Positions 7,288 through 12,566 of a DNA stretch of 12,566 nucleotides are shown here, piece after piece (position 1 is the first letter of the stretch; each line of letters starts with the position of its first letter). Source of the DNA: Rubripirellula sp. GTDB taxonomy: Bacteria; Planctomycetota; Planctomycetia; Pirellulales; Pirellulaceae. Location: contig JARFQX010000168.1 in assembly GCA_029287555.1 (NCBI GenBank), forward strand, positions 1 to 12,566, in the 5' to 3' direction. The translations under genes were made by a program, and so were the position numbers. The notes beneath the pieces were generated by a model that did not search any database, was not told the DNA's origin, and saw nothing but the letters and a program-made list of their open reading frames with translations.

Positions 7288-7827
7288 TCACACCGCTCGC
7301 TCGGCTAGCTCAGCCGATTCGGGGCTTGCCCCATGAGGCCAGGGCAACCGGCACACTCCCCATTGACCGCAGTTCTCGTCGACAGCGACTTCGATCCAAT
7401 TCAAATGGTCGGCGAACTTGTCCCGCGTTCGCTCGATCACACGTTCGGCAATCACCCGGGCAATTTCCTCGGCCGTCGTGTTGATCACCGGAAGAATGAC
7501 GCAGTCTTCGTTCGGGAAAACCCAGCGGCGGTCCCGAAATCGAGCCGTCGTCTCTCGGTCATCGCTACTCACGCGGATCTCCTCGTGGTCTCGGGGCAAG
7601 ATCACGTGATGGTCCAACGCGGTGGTCTCGGCGAGCACTGCATCGCGAAGAGCGATGAAGTCGACCACGTAGCGATTCTCGTCCAAGGGCCCTTCGACGC
7701 TCGCCCGCACGCCATAGTTGTGGCCGTGGATCCGTTCACAAATGTCACCCGCGAAGGTGATGAAGTGTGCCGCAGAAAAGACGAATTGCTGCTTGGTAAC
7801 GTCAACGCGGAAACTAGCCTGATTCAT
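7288..7827 (-). CDS. 6-carboxy-5,6,7,8-tetrahydropterin / 6-pyruvoyl-tetrahydropterin synthase family protein
   Basis: A 179-aa enzyme of the QueD/PTPS fold, which converts dihydroneopterin triphosphate. Zinc ligands are His21 (FSAAHF) and His34/His36 in the motif CxxxHGH (CERIHGHNYGV, Cys30 being the catalytic thiol). LDHH at 71-74, TTAEEIA at 118-123 and the late Glu146 (NWIEVAVDE) are family positions for the catalytic Asp/His pair and pterin anchoring. About 35 extra residues between LDHH and NTTAEEIA make it longer than QueD proteins of about 120 aa. An ATG at 7890 is possible, but the homology begins at the ATG 7827, which overlaps the end of the CitG-like gene by 14 bases. It may make queuosine precursor, biopterin or a tetrahydromethanopterin-type cofactor. 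The CitG-like neighbour favours the last (inference). No other queuosine gene and no preQ1-like leader were seen. Confidence 0.9.
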   Translation of the reverse strand: MNQASFRVDVTKQQFVFSAAHFITFAGDICERIHGHNYGVRASVEGPLDENRYVVDFIALRDAVLAETTALDHHVILPRDHEEIRVSSDDRETTARFRDRRWVFPNEDCVILPVINTTAEEIARVIAERVIERTRDKFADHLNWIEVAVDENCGQWGVCRLPWPHGASPESAELAERAV

Positions 7828-8728
7828 GTTCGGTCGGCTTACTGAAGGAAGTCGGAGGGGATCGAAGGAGGAGATAGAGACCGGCCACAATCAAGTCAGC
7901 CGTTGTTCCTGGATTCAGCCGGTGTTCCGAGTCACGCAGCAAGGCATCAAGCTGTTCGTAGCTCGCGGGATCGTCTAGGTCGACGGCGCGGGCCAGCGTT
8001 TGGACGTGGGCGGCTTCGGCCTCTCCATTCTTACGGGTGATCAAGCTGTCAGGATCGGCGGCCAGCATTTTCACGTGGGCCCGACAAATTCCCTGCAATA
8101 AATCACCCGCACGGGCGATCGATTCGAGCAGTACGGCGGTGACTTGATCAAGGACGTCGGCGAAACCGTTCGCGTACTGGCGGGCGATCCGATCCCGGCC
8201 GGCGGCCGATTTCATCGCGGCGACCAGATCGACGGGGGCCTCGTCGTCATGAACGTCCATCGCTTCGACCCGCCCAAGACCGCCCGCCGACGCGCCCCGA
8301 ATGGCGCGATAAACGTTTCGTCCGTCGGTTTCATCGAAGTCGCGAAGCTGGCGAGCAATCGCGTCCCTCCAGCCCGCCGAACTACGTTGCGGGGAATTGA
8401 GTTTCCCGCTCGAACGTTCGAGATTCCGATCGGCACCAACCAGAGGACCGAGCAGCAGGACAATCCCCAGATTGACATTGCCGGGGCACTTCAGGGCCGT
8501 CTGCTCGATCGCTTCGAGCATGCACTCGCTCACGCGTTGTGCCCGCGAGAAACAGCGAGCGGTGATCTCGGCGGCGGTCACGAAGTCTGGATGCGACAGG
8601 TCATTGAAAGGACGACCGGGAAAGACGTTGCCCGGCTTCGGAGCGGTCGCCTCCAACACGCACGCCCATCGAATCGCATCACTCGGGCGGGTCGACAAAC
8701 ACCGGAACCGACCGAGTCGATCAACCAT
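7814..8728 (-). CDS. CitG/MdcB-family protein (triphosphoribosyl-dephospho-CoA synthase-like)
   Basis: A 304-aa protein from the ATG at 8728. The family core is present: ACVLEATAPKPGNV (residues 22-35, with Glu27 and Lys31), PFNDLSHPDFVTAA (40-53), NVNLGIVLLLGPL (84-96), VEAMDVHDDEAP (154-165) and the C-terminal LNPGTTADLIVAGLYLLL (271-288). The NVNLGI form resembles the archaeal and methylotroph branch (the 'orf5' type, from memory) rather than the citrate-lyase CitG itself, and no citrate- or malonate-lyase genes are near. Its reaction is therefore uncertain: it may transfer a phosphoribosyl- or nucleotide-derived group in one-carbon cofactor synthesis. The chosen start overlaps the hydrolase stop as ATGGTTGA (8 bases), and the gene end overlaps the pterin gene by 14 bases. 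ATGs at 8761 and 8842 would only add residues outside the conserved core. Confidence 0.85.
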   Translation of the reverse strand: MVDRLGRFRCLSTRPSDAIRWACVLEATAPKPGNVFPGRPFNDLSHPDFVTAAEITARCFSRAQRVSECMLEAIEQTALKCPGNVNLGIVLLLGPLVGADRNLERSSGKLNSPQRSSAGWRDAIARQLRDFDETDGRNVYRAIRGASAGGLGRVEAMDVHDDEAPVDLVAAMKSAAGRDRIARQYANGFADVLDQVTAVLLESIARAGDLLQGICRAHVKMLAADPDSLITRKNGEAEAAHVQTLARAVDLDDPASYEQLDALLRDSEHRLNPGTTADLIVAGLYLLLRSPPTSFSKPTEHESG

Positions 8729-9767
8729 CGTCACCACGCCGGCAGGCCATCGTTTTCCCATCCCCTGGGCTAGATTCACCCCGGGTCTCGGAATGTCCAC
8801 TCGGGGCGGCAGAACGCGGCGGATTCGCGACCGCTGCGCCATGCCGTTCGCAAGCAGCTTGACCTCCGCCGAGAAATGTCGCGATCCCCTGCAGCGTCTC
8901 GTCCGCTGCGTCCTCCATCACGTAGTGACCGGCATCGGAGATTTCCAATGTTTCGGCGGCGGGCCACGCCCGTTGAAATCGCCGCAAGCAATCGGGGCGA
9001 AAGCACCAATCCTTCATGCCCCAGACCAGCAAAGCGGGGAGCTCTCTTAGTTCGACCAGCCGCGCGTCCAGGGCCTGAAGCACGTCGTAGGTGGGATGCC
9101 GCCTGCTCATCGGAATGTCCCGCACGAAGGCATCGATCGCCACGCGATTGGCCCAGGAGTCGTAGGGGGCGAGCAATCCACGAGCAACATCCTTGTCCAT
9201 TGATTGCCGCGACATCGCCATCGATACCGCTGCCCGGGCAAACAGATTGAGCCCGCGAACGGCAATCGTGCCCAGCAAAGGCGTTCGGCAAGCAGCGATC
9301 CGCCACGGCACGTAGGGCGGCGGGAACGCCCCGGTGTTCAACAGCATGATGCGGGCAAATCGATCCCGACGCTCAAGCAACGCCGAGAGCCCAATCGCAC
9401 CGCCCCAATCGTGGGCCAACAAATTGATCCGCTGCAAATCCAATCGATCGATCAACGTGAGCAGGTTGTCGCGATGAGCAGCAAGCGTGTAAGGGAATTG
9501 CCCGCGGGGCGGCTTGTCACTGCGGCCACATCCGACGTGATCAACCGCGATCACCCGAAATCGAGGCGAGAAGCGTTCGATCACGCGGCGCCAGTAAATG
9601 CTCCACGTGGGATTTCCGTGAACACAGAGGATCGTCTCGGGACTCGACAACGCATCATCCTTTCCGCGACTTGTCGGACCTTCATCGAGGAACCGCAACC
9701 GGTGCCCGGAGACGATAATCTCGTGGGAACGATAGGGAAGCAAATCGGCTGCGATCGGATCAGTCAT
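8721..9767 (-). CDS. Haloalkane dehalogenase / OleB-like alpha/beta hydrolase
   Basis: A 348-aa alpha/beta-hydrolase from ATG 9767. The catalytic set is visible: HGNPTWSIYWRR (residues 50-61) with Asn52 in the oxyanion/halide site, nucleophile Asp120 in AHDWGG, acid Asp253 in WGMKDWCF, and base His281 in DAGHYVMED. An aspartate nucleophile followed by Trp is the haloalkane dehalogenase signature. HGNPTW with this overall pattern is also that of OleB, the beta-lactone decarboxylase of long-chain olefin synthesis reported from several planctomycetes. No oleA, oleC or oleD partner is present. After about residue 305 a 43-aa Arg/Gly/Ser-rich tail has no fold signature. A TTG at 9917 would add 50 unconserved residues; ATG 9767 is preferred because the domain starts just after it. 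It heads the overlapping cluster with the CitG-like and pterin genes. Function either dehalogenase or OleB; not decided. Confidence 0.88.
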   Translation of the reverse strand: MTDPIAADLLPYRSHEIIVSGHRLRFLDEGPTSRGKDDALSSPETILCVHGNPTWSIYWRRVIERFSPRFRVIAVDHVGCGRSDKPPRGQFPYTLAAHRDNLLTLIDRLDLQRINLLAHDWGGAIGLSALLERRDRFARIMLLNTGAFPPPYVPWRIAACRTPLLGTIAVRGLNLFARAAVSMAMSRQSMDKDVARGLLAPYDSWANRVAIDAFVRDIPMSRRHPTYDVLQALDARLVELRELPALLVWGMKDWCFRPDCLRRFQRAWPAAETLEISDAGHYVMEDAADETLQGIATFLGGGQAACERHGAAVANPPRSAAPSGHSETRGESSPGDGKTMACRRGDDG

Positions 9768-9974
9768 TCGCGAAGTTTCGCCGATTGGACGGCGAGTTGC
9801 GAGGGGCGGATCGATGATGTCGAGAGAAGGGCGAAAAACGAAGTGGGAGGGCGGTTTGTCCGGTTCCCCCGCGAACTTCGGCACTTTTTTCTCAGAGCTT
9901 CTCTCGTTGGCGACCAAGAACGGGGGTTAGGATACGAATCTGCGGGGGAATACTTCGACAGGGGGAAGGGAAAG
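9768..9974. promoter_or_regulatory. Divergent intergenic region between the hydrolase cluster and the 65-aa membrane protein
   Basis: These 207 bases must hold promoters for both directions. On the plus strand TTGGCG (9907-9912) and TAGGAT (9928-9933) resemble -35/-10 boxes, but the 15-base spacing is short, so this is only a weak suggestion. A purine-rich GGGGGAAGGG (9961-9970) gives the plus-strand gene a good ribosome binding site. I see no clear element for the minus strand. Confidence 0.35.
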
Positions 9975-10172
9975 ATGGATTGGCGCGAGTTCTTTCTGAA
10001 TCCGGCGGTGGTTTGGGTCTTGGTACCATTGGGCGCGATTTTGGTCGGCGGCATTCAAGCGTTGGTCAAGATGTACTTCACCCACCAAGAACGGATCTCG
10101 ATGATTGAACAGGGGATTCATCCCGACCAATATCGAGGCGACGAATCAGACAAGCCCGAAGAGTGGTGCTAA
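9975..10172 (+). CDS. Small single-span membrane protein (65 aa)
   Basis: The ATG at 9975 is preceded by the purine-rich GGGGGAAGGGAAAG, a strong ribosome binding site, which decides this start although the frame is open far upstream. The protein has a short N-terminus (MDWREFFLNP), one membrane span at about residues 11-31 (AVVWVLVPLGAILVGGIQAL) and a cytoplasmic tail containing HQERISMIEQGIHPD (38-51). That 'ER..MIE.G..P' pattern after a single span recalls the DUF6249/PspB-like small membrane proteins seen in many bacteria, which are often near envelope-stress or sensor genes. The acidic C-terminus ends in EEWC. It is divergent from the hydrolase cluster and convergent with the membrane protein at 10297. 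No function can be given; the gene itself is well supported by its start signal and its membrane topology. Confidence 0.75.
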   Translation: MDWREFFLNPAVVWVLVPLGAILVGGIQALVKMYFTHQERISMIEQGIHPDQYRGDESDKPEEWC

Positions 10173-10185
10173 TCCGCCCTCGTGG

Positions 10186-10285
10186 TCGAGCCGGTCCCCC
10201 AGCCTCGAACCGAAGCAGTCCCTCAGCCTGAGGACACGCTGGGCTACAGCCGTAGTCGAGTCTGTCCCCAGACTCGAACCGAAGC
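10186..10285. repeat. Imperfect 70-base direct repeat with internal palindromes, intergenic
   Basis: CTCGAACCGAAGC occurs at 10204-10216 and 10273-10285. Each copy is preceded by a related TCGAG...GTCCCC...AG segment beginning at 10186 and 10256, so the whole block is a degenerate duplication with a period of about 70. Between them lies a palindrome CCTCAGCCTGAGG (10221-10233) and AGGACACGCTGGGCTACAGC. The block fills the gap between the convergent 65-aa and 264-aa genes. It resembles a dispersed extragenic repeat rather than coding DNA. Confidence 0.75.
10256..10277. terminator. Perfect 9-bp hairpin between convergent genes, possible bidirectional terminator
   Basis: TCGAGTCTG (10256-10264) pairs exactly with CAGACTCGA (10269-10277) around the loop TCCC. 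It sits 84 bases after the 65-aa gene stop and 20 bases after the stop of the minus-strand 264-aa gene. There is no T-run on either side, so it is either a Rho-independent-like stem lacking a tail, an mRNA 3'-end protector, or simply part of the repeat. Confidence 0.45.
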
Positions 10286-10296
10286 TGACTGCCGGC

Positions 10297-11091
10297 TCAA
10301 ACCACCATGGCCGTGATCGCAGCCATCACCAGCACCGGGATTGCCGCTTGCCTCAGCCTCACGGCCGTGGGCTGTCGCAGACGAATCCAAGCGGAAGGCA
10401 CGACGAATCGAAGCTGTCGCGTGCCGTCAAACGTCAAGTCAGGATCAGACGACGTGCAAGCATCCGTCTTCGACTTCCAGCGCAGCACGGGGCAGAGATG
10501 GGCCCATCCGGCAAATGCCAACGCGGCGGTCAATCCGATAAGTGTCGCCAATAGAACAGCGTGGCCTGGTTTCGCCGCCGGAGCGAGTTGACCAAAGACA
10601 ATTGGCGGGGGGACTTCCAGTGCCCTGCGACTGCGGCGAACCTCCTCCATTTTGGCCACCGCCTGGCGAGCCGCATCGGCCTGTTCAAGCCAAAAGGCGT
10701 GTTCGGCGCGACGTTCGCGTTCCGCTTCCTTGAAGTCCGGGGCGTTCGGCATGGTTCGAAACGAAACCGTTCGGGTCGTCGAGGCACGGTCGGTCTCGTC
10801 TGTTTTGGCGGTCCGGCCCGCGTAGAACTCAGCAAGTTCGGCCCGCCAGCGAGCGAGGGCCAATCGAGTTTCCTGTCCCGCCTTGGCCCATTTCTCTAAG
10901 CTTAATCGTAGTTTGGCGAGCTTCGGATCGTTCTCCGACAGCGAAAACTGCCGCAGCGTTCCGTCCGGCTGTCGCAACTGCACCCATTGACGTCGGCCCG
11001 AGTCCGGCCATTGTGAGATCGAGATCACAGCCACCGCAAAGGCGACCAGCAGAAAATCGTGAACCGGCAAACGTCGGCTCGGCGCGATCAT
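10297..11091 (-). CDS. Membrane protein of unknown function with extracytoplasmic helical region
   Basis: A 264-aa protein that I do not recognise. A first hydrophobic span lies at about residues 12-28 (DFLLVAFAVAVISISQW). A long charged, Arg/Glu/Ala-rich region with helical character (about 56-155, including LSLEKWAKAGQETR and AERERRAEHAFWLEQADAAR) follows. After a proline break (PPPIVFGQLAPAAKPG) comes a second span at about 178-199. The last 17 residues (AAIPVLVMAAITAMVV) are hydrophobic enough for a third span ending the protein. The layout of two spans flanking a coiled-coil-like domain recalls chain-length-regulator (Wzz-like) proteins, but the family motifs are not visible, so that comparison is topological only. 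The ATG at 11091 has a fair ribosome binding site (AGGGAGA, minus strand, 6 bases upstream). The gene is divergent from trpF across 180 bases. Confidence 0.75.
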   Translation of the reverse strand: MIAPSRRLPVHDFLLVAFAVAVISISQWPDSGRRQWVQLRQPDGTLRQFSLSENDPKLAKLRLSLEKWAKAGQETRLALARWRAELAEFYAGRTAKTDETDRASTTRTVSFRTMPNAPDFKEAERERRAEHAFWLEQADAARQAVAKMEEVRRSRRALEVPPPIVFGQLAPAAKPGHAVLLATLIGLTAALAFAGWAHLCPVLRWKSKTDACTSSDPDLTFDGTRQLRFVVPSAWIRLRQPTAVRLRQAAIPVLVMAAITAMVV

Positions 11092-11271
11092 GCGTGTCTC
11101 CCTGGAGCTTGAATCGATAGCGGTCCCGCCAACAGAGGTTGCAGTACCGCTAGATGTGAACTATCGGAAAACCACGCCTGGGCTGACCAGTCGATTCGTG
11201 CAGGCTCGGCGATTTGTACCGGTGATTTCGATTGCGACGACCCCATCCCCCCCACCTCCGATCTCCAAATC

Positions 11272-11928
11272 ATGTTTCACATCAAGATTTGTGGTATCCG
11301 CCGCTGCGAAGAGGTGGCTGCGGTTGCTGCGGCTGGAGCCGACGCGATTGGGTTGAACTTCTTTCCGCCCAGCATTCGATTCGTCGAGCCAAGCGCCCCG
11401 AGCACGATCGAGCTTTCGCGTTTCGCAAACGACAAGCGAATCATGCGAGTCGGCGTGTTTGTGAATCGATCGCTGGAGGAGATCGTTGAGATTGCCGACA
11501 CCGTTGGCCTTGACGCGGTGCAGCTCCACGGCGACGAGACCGTCGACTTCACTACTGGCTTGATCGATCGGTTGTCCCTTCGCGTGATTCGAGCGATCAA
11601 ACTGCCGACGGGGCCTTTGGATCCGCAGCACATTGAAGCTGCCGCCGCCCGTTGGGTCGAGCTTGGATGCCACCCTCTACTGGACGCCCAGGCTGGGGCC
11701 GAGCACGGAGGAAGCGGTAAGACGCTCGATTGGGACGCGGTCGGACAATGGAAGCGGGACTTTCAACCCGAGTCATTCACGCTCGCCGGAGGGCTCAACC
11801 CGGGAAACGTGGGAGAGGCGATGGAGCGTTCGGGAGCCTCCAGTGTCGACACCGCGAGCGGCGTGGAACAACCTCGGGGAGAGAAACAACCGGAGCTAAT
11901 TCGAGCCTTCGTGAAGGCTTGCCGGTGA
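11272..11928 (+). CDS. trpF: Phosphoribosylanthranilate isomerase
   Basis: A 218-aa (beta/alpha)8-barrel enzyme that isomerises N-(5'-phosphoribosyl)anthranilate to CdRP in tryptophan biosynthesis, in the cytoplasm. The N-terminal FHIKICGIRR carries catalytic Cys7. VGVFVN (60-65) and VQLHGDE (83-89) are family strands, and LLDA holds the general acid Asp138. GGSGKTLDW (146-154), LAGGLNPGNV (171-180) and VDTASGVE (192-199) form the phosphate-binding loops. Length and motifs are complete, so it should be active. It stands alone: no trpA, trpB, trpC or trpD is in the window, consistent with scattered trp genes. Its direct convergent neighbour is the hemP-like gene, 25 bases away. The ATG at 11272 is not preceded by a purine-rich site; the leader is C-rich (CCCCCCCACCTCC), so initiation may be leader-independent of Shine-Dalgarno pairing. 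Confidence 0.97.
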   Translation: MFHIKICGIRRCEEVAAVAAAGADAIGLNFFPPSIRFVEPSAPSTIELSRFANDKRIMRVGVFVNRSLEEIVEIADTVGLDAVQLHGDETVDFTTGLIDRLSLRVIRAIKLPTGPLDPQHIEAAAARWVELGCHPLLDAQAGAEHGGSGKTLDWDAVGQWKRDFQPESFTLAGGLNPGNVGEAMERSGASSVDTASGVEQPRGEKQPELIRAFVKACR

Positions 11929-11935
11929 AAGCAGA

Positions 11936-11952
11936 CCGATCTTCGTGATCGG
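11936..11952. terminator. Short hairpin in the trpF/hemP convergent gap
   Basis: CCGATC (11936-11941) and GATCGG (11947-11952) pair perfectly around TTCGT. The gap between the two stops is only 25 bases, and this stem occupies most of it, so it could end both transcripts. A second stem, AGCCTTC/GAAGGCT (11904-11919), lies just before inside the trpF end. Neither has a T-tract. Confidence 0.45.
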
Positions 11953-11953
11953 G

Positions 11954-12136
11954 CTACTTCGTCAGAATCAGCTTACCCTGACGGGTCTTGCGCAGCCGAT
12001 AGAGCTGGCCGTCGTTGTCAATCCAGACTTCGTCGCCACAGCGCGAGATTTCTTGAAAACTGACGATCTTCGGCAGTAGCGAGGCATCTGGCTGGGCCGG
12101 ATCGGTCATCGGTCGGTCGGGTTGGGACTCGCTCAT
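11954..12136 (-). CDS. hemP: HemP/HmuP-family hemin uptake protein
   Basis: A 60-aa protein whose last 32 residues match the HemP family: FQEISRCGDEVWIDNDGQLY (27-46) and then YRLRKTRQGKLILTK to the end (46-60). HemP proteins usually read SxxLLxGxxEVxIxHxGxxYRLRxTRxGKLILTK, so the C-terminus is nearly canonical. The first 20 residues (Asp/Pro-rich, with a second possible Met at 10) are not conserved. HemP/HmuP is linked to haem or iron uptake, acting in some bacteria as a small regulator needed for haem-receptor expression, and it is typically iron-repressed. A Fur-box-like site lies 97-115 bases upstream of the ATG, fitting such control. No haem receptor or ABC haem importer is in the window, but the divergent frame at 12449 may begin one. 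The ATG at 12136 lacks a strong ribosome binding site. Confidence 0.88.
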   Translation of the reverse strand: MSESQPDRPMTDPAQPDASLLPKIVSFQEISRCGDEVWIDNDGQLYRLRKTRQGKLILTK

Positions 12137-12232
12137 CGAGTGAAACCGTCGGTGGAGCAGGGGTCGAAAAAATTTGGGCCATCACCACCATTGCATTCTT
12201 GTGTGAACCGACCACCAACGCAATACTCTAAT

Positions 12233-12251
12233 GAGAATGATTCGCAGTATC
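12233..12251 (-). promoter_or_regulatory. Fur-box-like site upstream of hemP
   Basis: On the plus strand the site reads GAGAATGATTCGCAGTATC. Against the classical 19-base Fur consensus GATAATGATAATCATTATC, 14 positions match, with both outer arms good and the centre diverged. It lies 97 bases upstream of the hemP start and about 198 bases upstream of the divergent frame at 12449, in the intergenic region where iron control of either gene would be expected. Confidence 0.6.
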
Positions 12252-12422
12252 GTCATTCGCCGACCACGCAGCCAGCCAAGCCGTTTCCGTAATGAAACAG
12301 CCGGGACTTGAGGCAACTCGCCGTTCCCCAGGTTCCTTCGCCAGCCACGCATCGGTTCGTTCCCGCCAAGTCCCCCCGCCGCCCCTGGGTGTTGCCGGGA
12401 GGCCTTCGCGCCGACCCGTTCG

Positions 12423-12436
12423 TTGCCAAATGGCAA
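12423..12436. promoter_or_regulatory. Inverted repeat TTGCCA-AA-TGGCAA abutting a ribosome binding site
   Basis: A 6-base perfect inverted repeat with a 2-base centre ends at the first bases of the AAAGGAG ribosome binding site of the next gene. It could be an operator or a small translation-masking element, or chance. Confidence 0.35.
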
Positions 12437-12441
12437 AGGAG
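12435..12441 (+). promoter_or_regulatory. Strong ribosome binding site AAAGGAG
   Basis: AAAGGAG stands 7 bases before the ATG at 12449. This is the best Shine-Dalgarno match in the window and is the main reason for believing that the truncated frame beyond it is a real gene. Confidence 0.65.
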
Positions 12442-12448
12442 TCTCCCT

Positions 12449-12566
12449 ATGCGTTTTCGACGCCCCAACCCCCTGGCAGCCAATCGCCTGGCACCCGATC
12501 GCTCCCTGGCACCCAACCCTCTGGAACCTAACCGCCGCGTCCCCCCGTCCCTAGTGTCGTCGTCCC
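12449..12566 (+). CDS. N-terminus of an unidentified protein with short repeats (partial, runs off the window)
   Basis: The frame starts at ATG 12449 and remains open to the last base (39 full codons). It reads MRFRRPNPLAANRLAPDRSL and then APNPLEPNRRVPPSLVSSS. The start is basic, and four related segments follow: LAANR, LAPDRS, LAPNP, LEPNR. They are encoded by a 15-base tandem repeat (one copy 18 bases). No signal peptide core or domain is visible yet. Support comes from the AAAGGAG site at ideal spacing and from the divergent arrangement with hemP around a Fur-box-like site, which suggests an iron-related product such as a transport-energising or outer-membrane protein. That suggestion is inference only. 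The repeat could also be non-coding DNA that happens to be open. Confidence 0.5.
   Translation, partial: MRFRRPNPLAANRLAPDRSLAPNPLEPNRRVPPSLVSSS
12473..12535 (+). repeat. In-frame 15/18-base tandem repeat, four degenerate copies
   Basis: Copies begin with CTGG: CTGGCAGCCAATCGC (12473-12487), CTGGCACCCGATCGCTCC (12488-12505), CTGGCACCCAACCCT (12506-12520) and CTGGAACCTAACCGC (12521-12535). All unit lengths are multiples of three, keeping the frame from ATG 12449 open and giving a Leu-Ala-Pro-Asn/Asp-Arg-like peptide repeat. Confidence 0.75.

Larger units (their letters stand above)
12137..12448. other. Divergent regulatory region between hemP and the right-edge gene
   Basis: These 312 bases hold no gene that I can support. 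They contain the Fur-box-like site (12233-12251), a small inverted repeat GTTTC...GAAAC (12283-12298) and a TTGCCA-AA-TGGCAA palindrome (12423-12436) that abuts a ribosome binding site. Short frames on both strands exist, but they overlap these signals and have no protein features. Confidence 0.6.

Noticed and set aside
7828..7890. Longer start for the pterin enzyme (ATG 7890)
   Set aside because: It would add 21 residues without similarity to the family and overlap the CitG-like gene by 77 bases; the conserved protein begins at ATG 7827.
9204..9974. Upstream extension of the 65-aa membrane protein frame
   Set aside because: The extension runs antisense through the hydrolase gene; the strong ribosome binding site before ATG 9975 marks the real start.
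12182..12436. Minus-strand frame upstream of hemP
   Set aside because: It covers the Fur-box-like site and both inverted repeats, and its Arg/Gly/Trp-rich product resembles nothing known.
12292..12531. Plus-strand frame overlapping the right-edge gene in another frame
   Set aside because: It has no ribosome binding site and ends within the window; the frame from ATG 12449 has the strong site and stays open.

Overview
The window looks like a chromosomal segment of a planctomycete, most likely a Pirellulaceae (Rhodopirellula-like) bacterium. This is an inference from several things: moderately high GC; genes in short, frequently switching strand blocks; weak or absent Shine-Dalgarno sites before most genes; a 6-pyruvoyl-tetrahydropterin/6-carboxytetrahydropterin synthase next to a CitG/MdcB-type protein; an ABC-2 permease fused to a CPBP protease; and GC-rich intergenic repeats. 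No rRNA, tRNA, CRISPR array, prophage or insertion sequence was seen.

Left part (1-3081, all minus strand): the first 29 codons of an exported protein that runs off the window, a secreted metallophosphoesterase with a His-rich mature N-terminus, and an extended short-chain dehydrogenase of the RmlD/epimerase type that lacks the usual catalytic lysine. The 3082-3453 stretch has no gene but carries two families of short tandem repeats. A plus-strand protein with two tandem PilZ (cyclic-di-GMP receptor) domains follows at 3454-4182.

Middle part (4309-9767, minus strand): a tight two-gene ABC exporter operon (NatA-like ATPase, then an ABC-2 permease fused to a CPBP intramembrane protease, 4 bases apart). 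Upstream of it is a three-gene overlapping cluster, in transcription order a haloalkane-dehalogenase/OleB-like alpha/beta hydrolase, a CitG/MdcB-family protein and a QueD/PTPS-family pterin enzyme. The 8- and 14-base overlaps suggest co-translation. The pterin enzyme and CitG-like protein fit the tetrahydromethanopterin/methanofuran one-carbon gene set known in planctomycetes and methylotrophs, but that link is inferred.

Right part (9975-12566): a 65-aa single-span membrane protein; a repeat/hairpin region between convergent genes; a two- or three-span membrane protein of unknown function; a stand-alone trpF (tryptophan biosynthesis); and a convergent hemP-like gene. Upstream of hemP lies a 19-base site matching the classical Fur box at 14 positions. 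On its other side a divergent reading frame with a strong ribosome binding site and a repetitive N-terminus leaves the window, so the right edge may be the start of an iron-acquisition locus.
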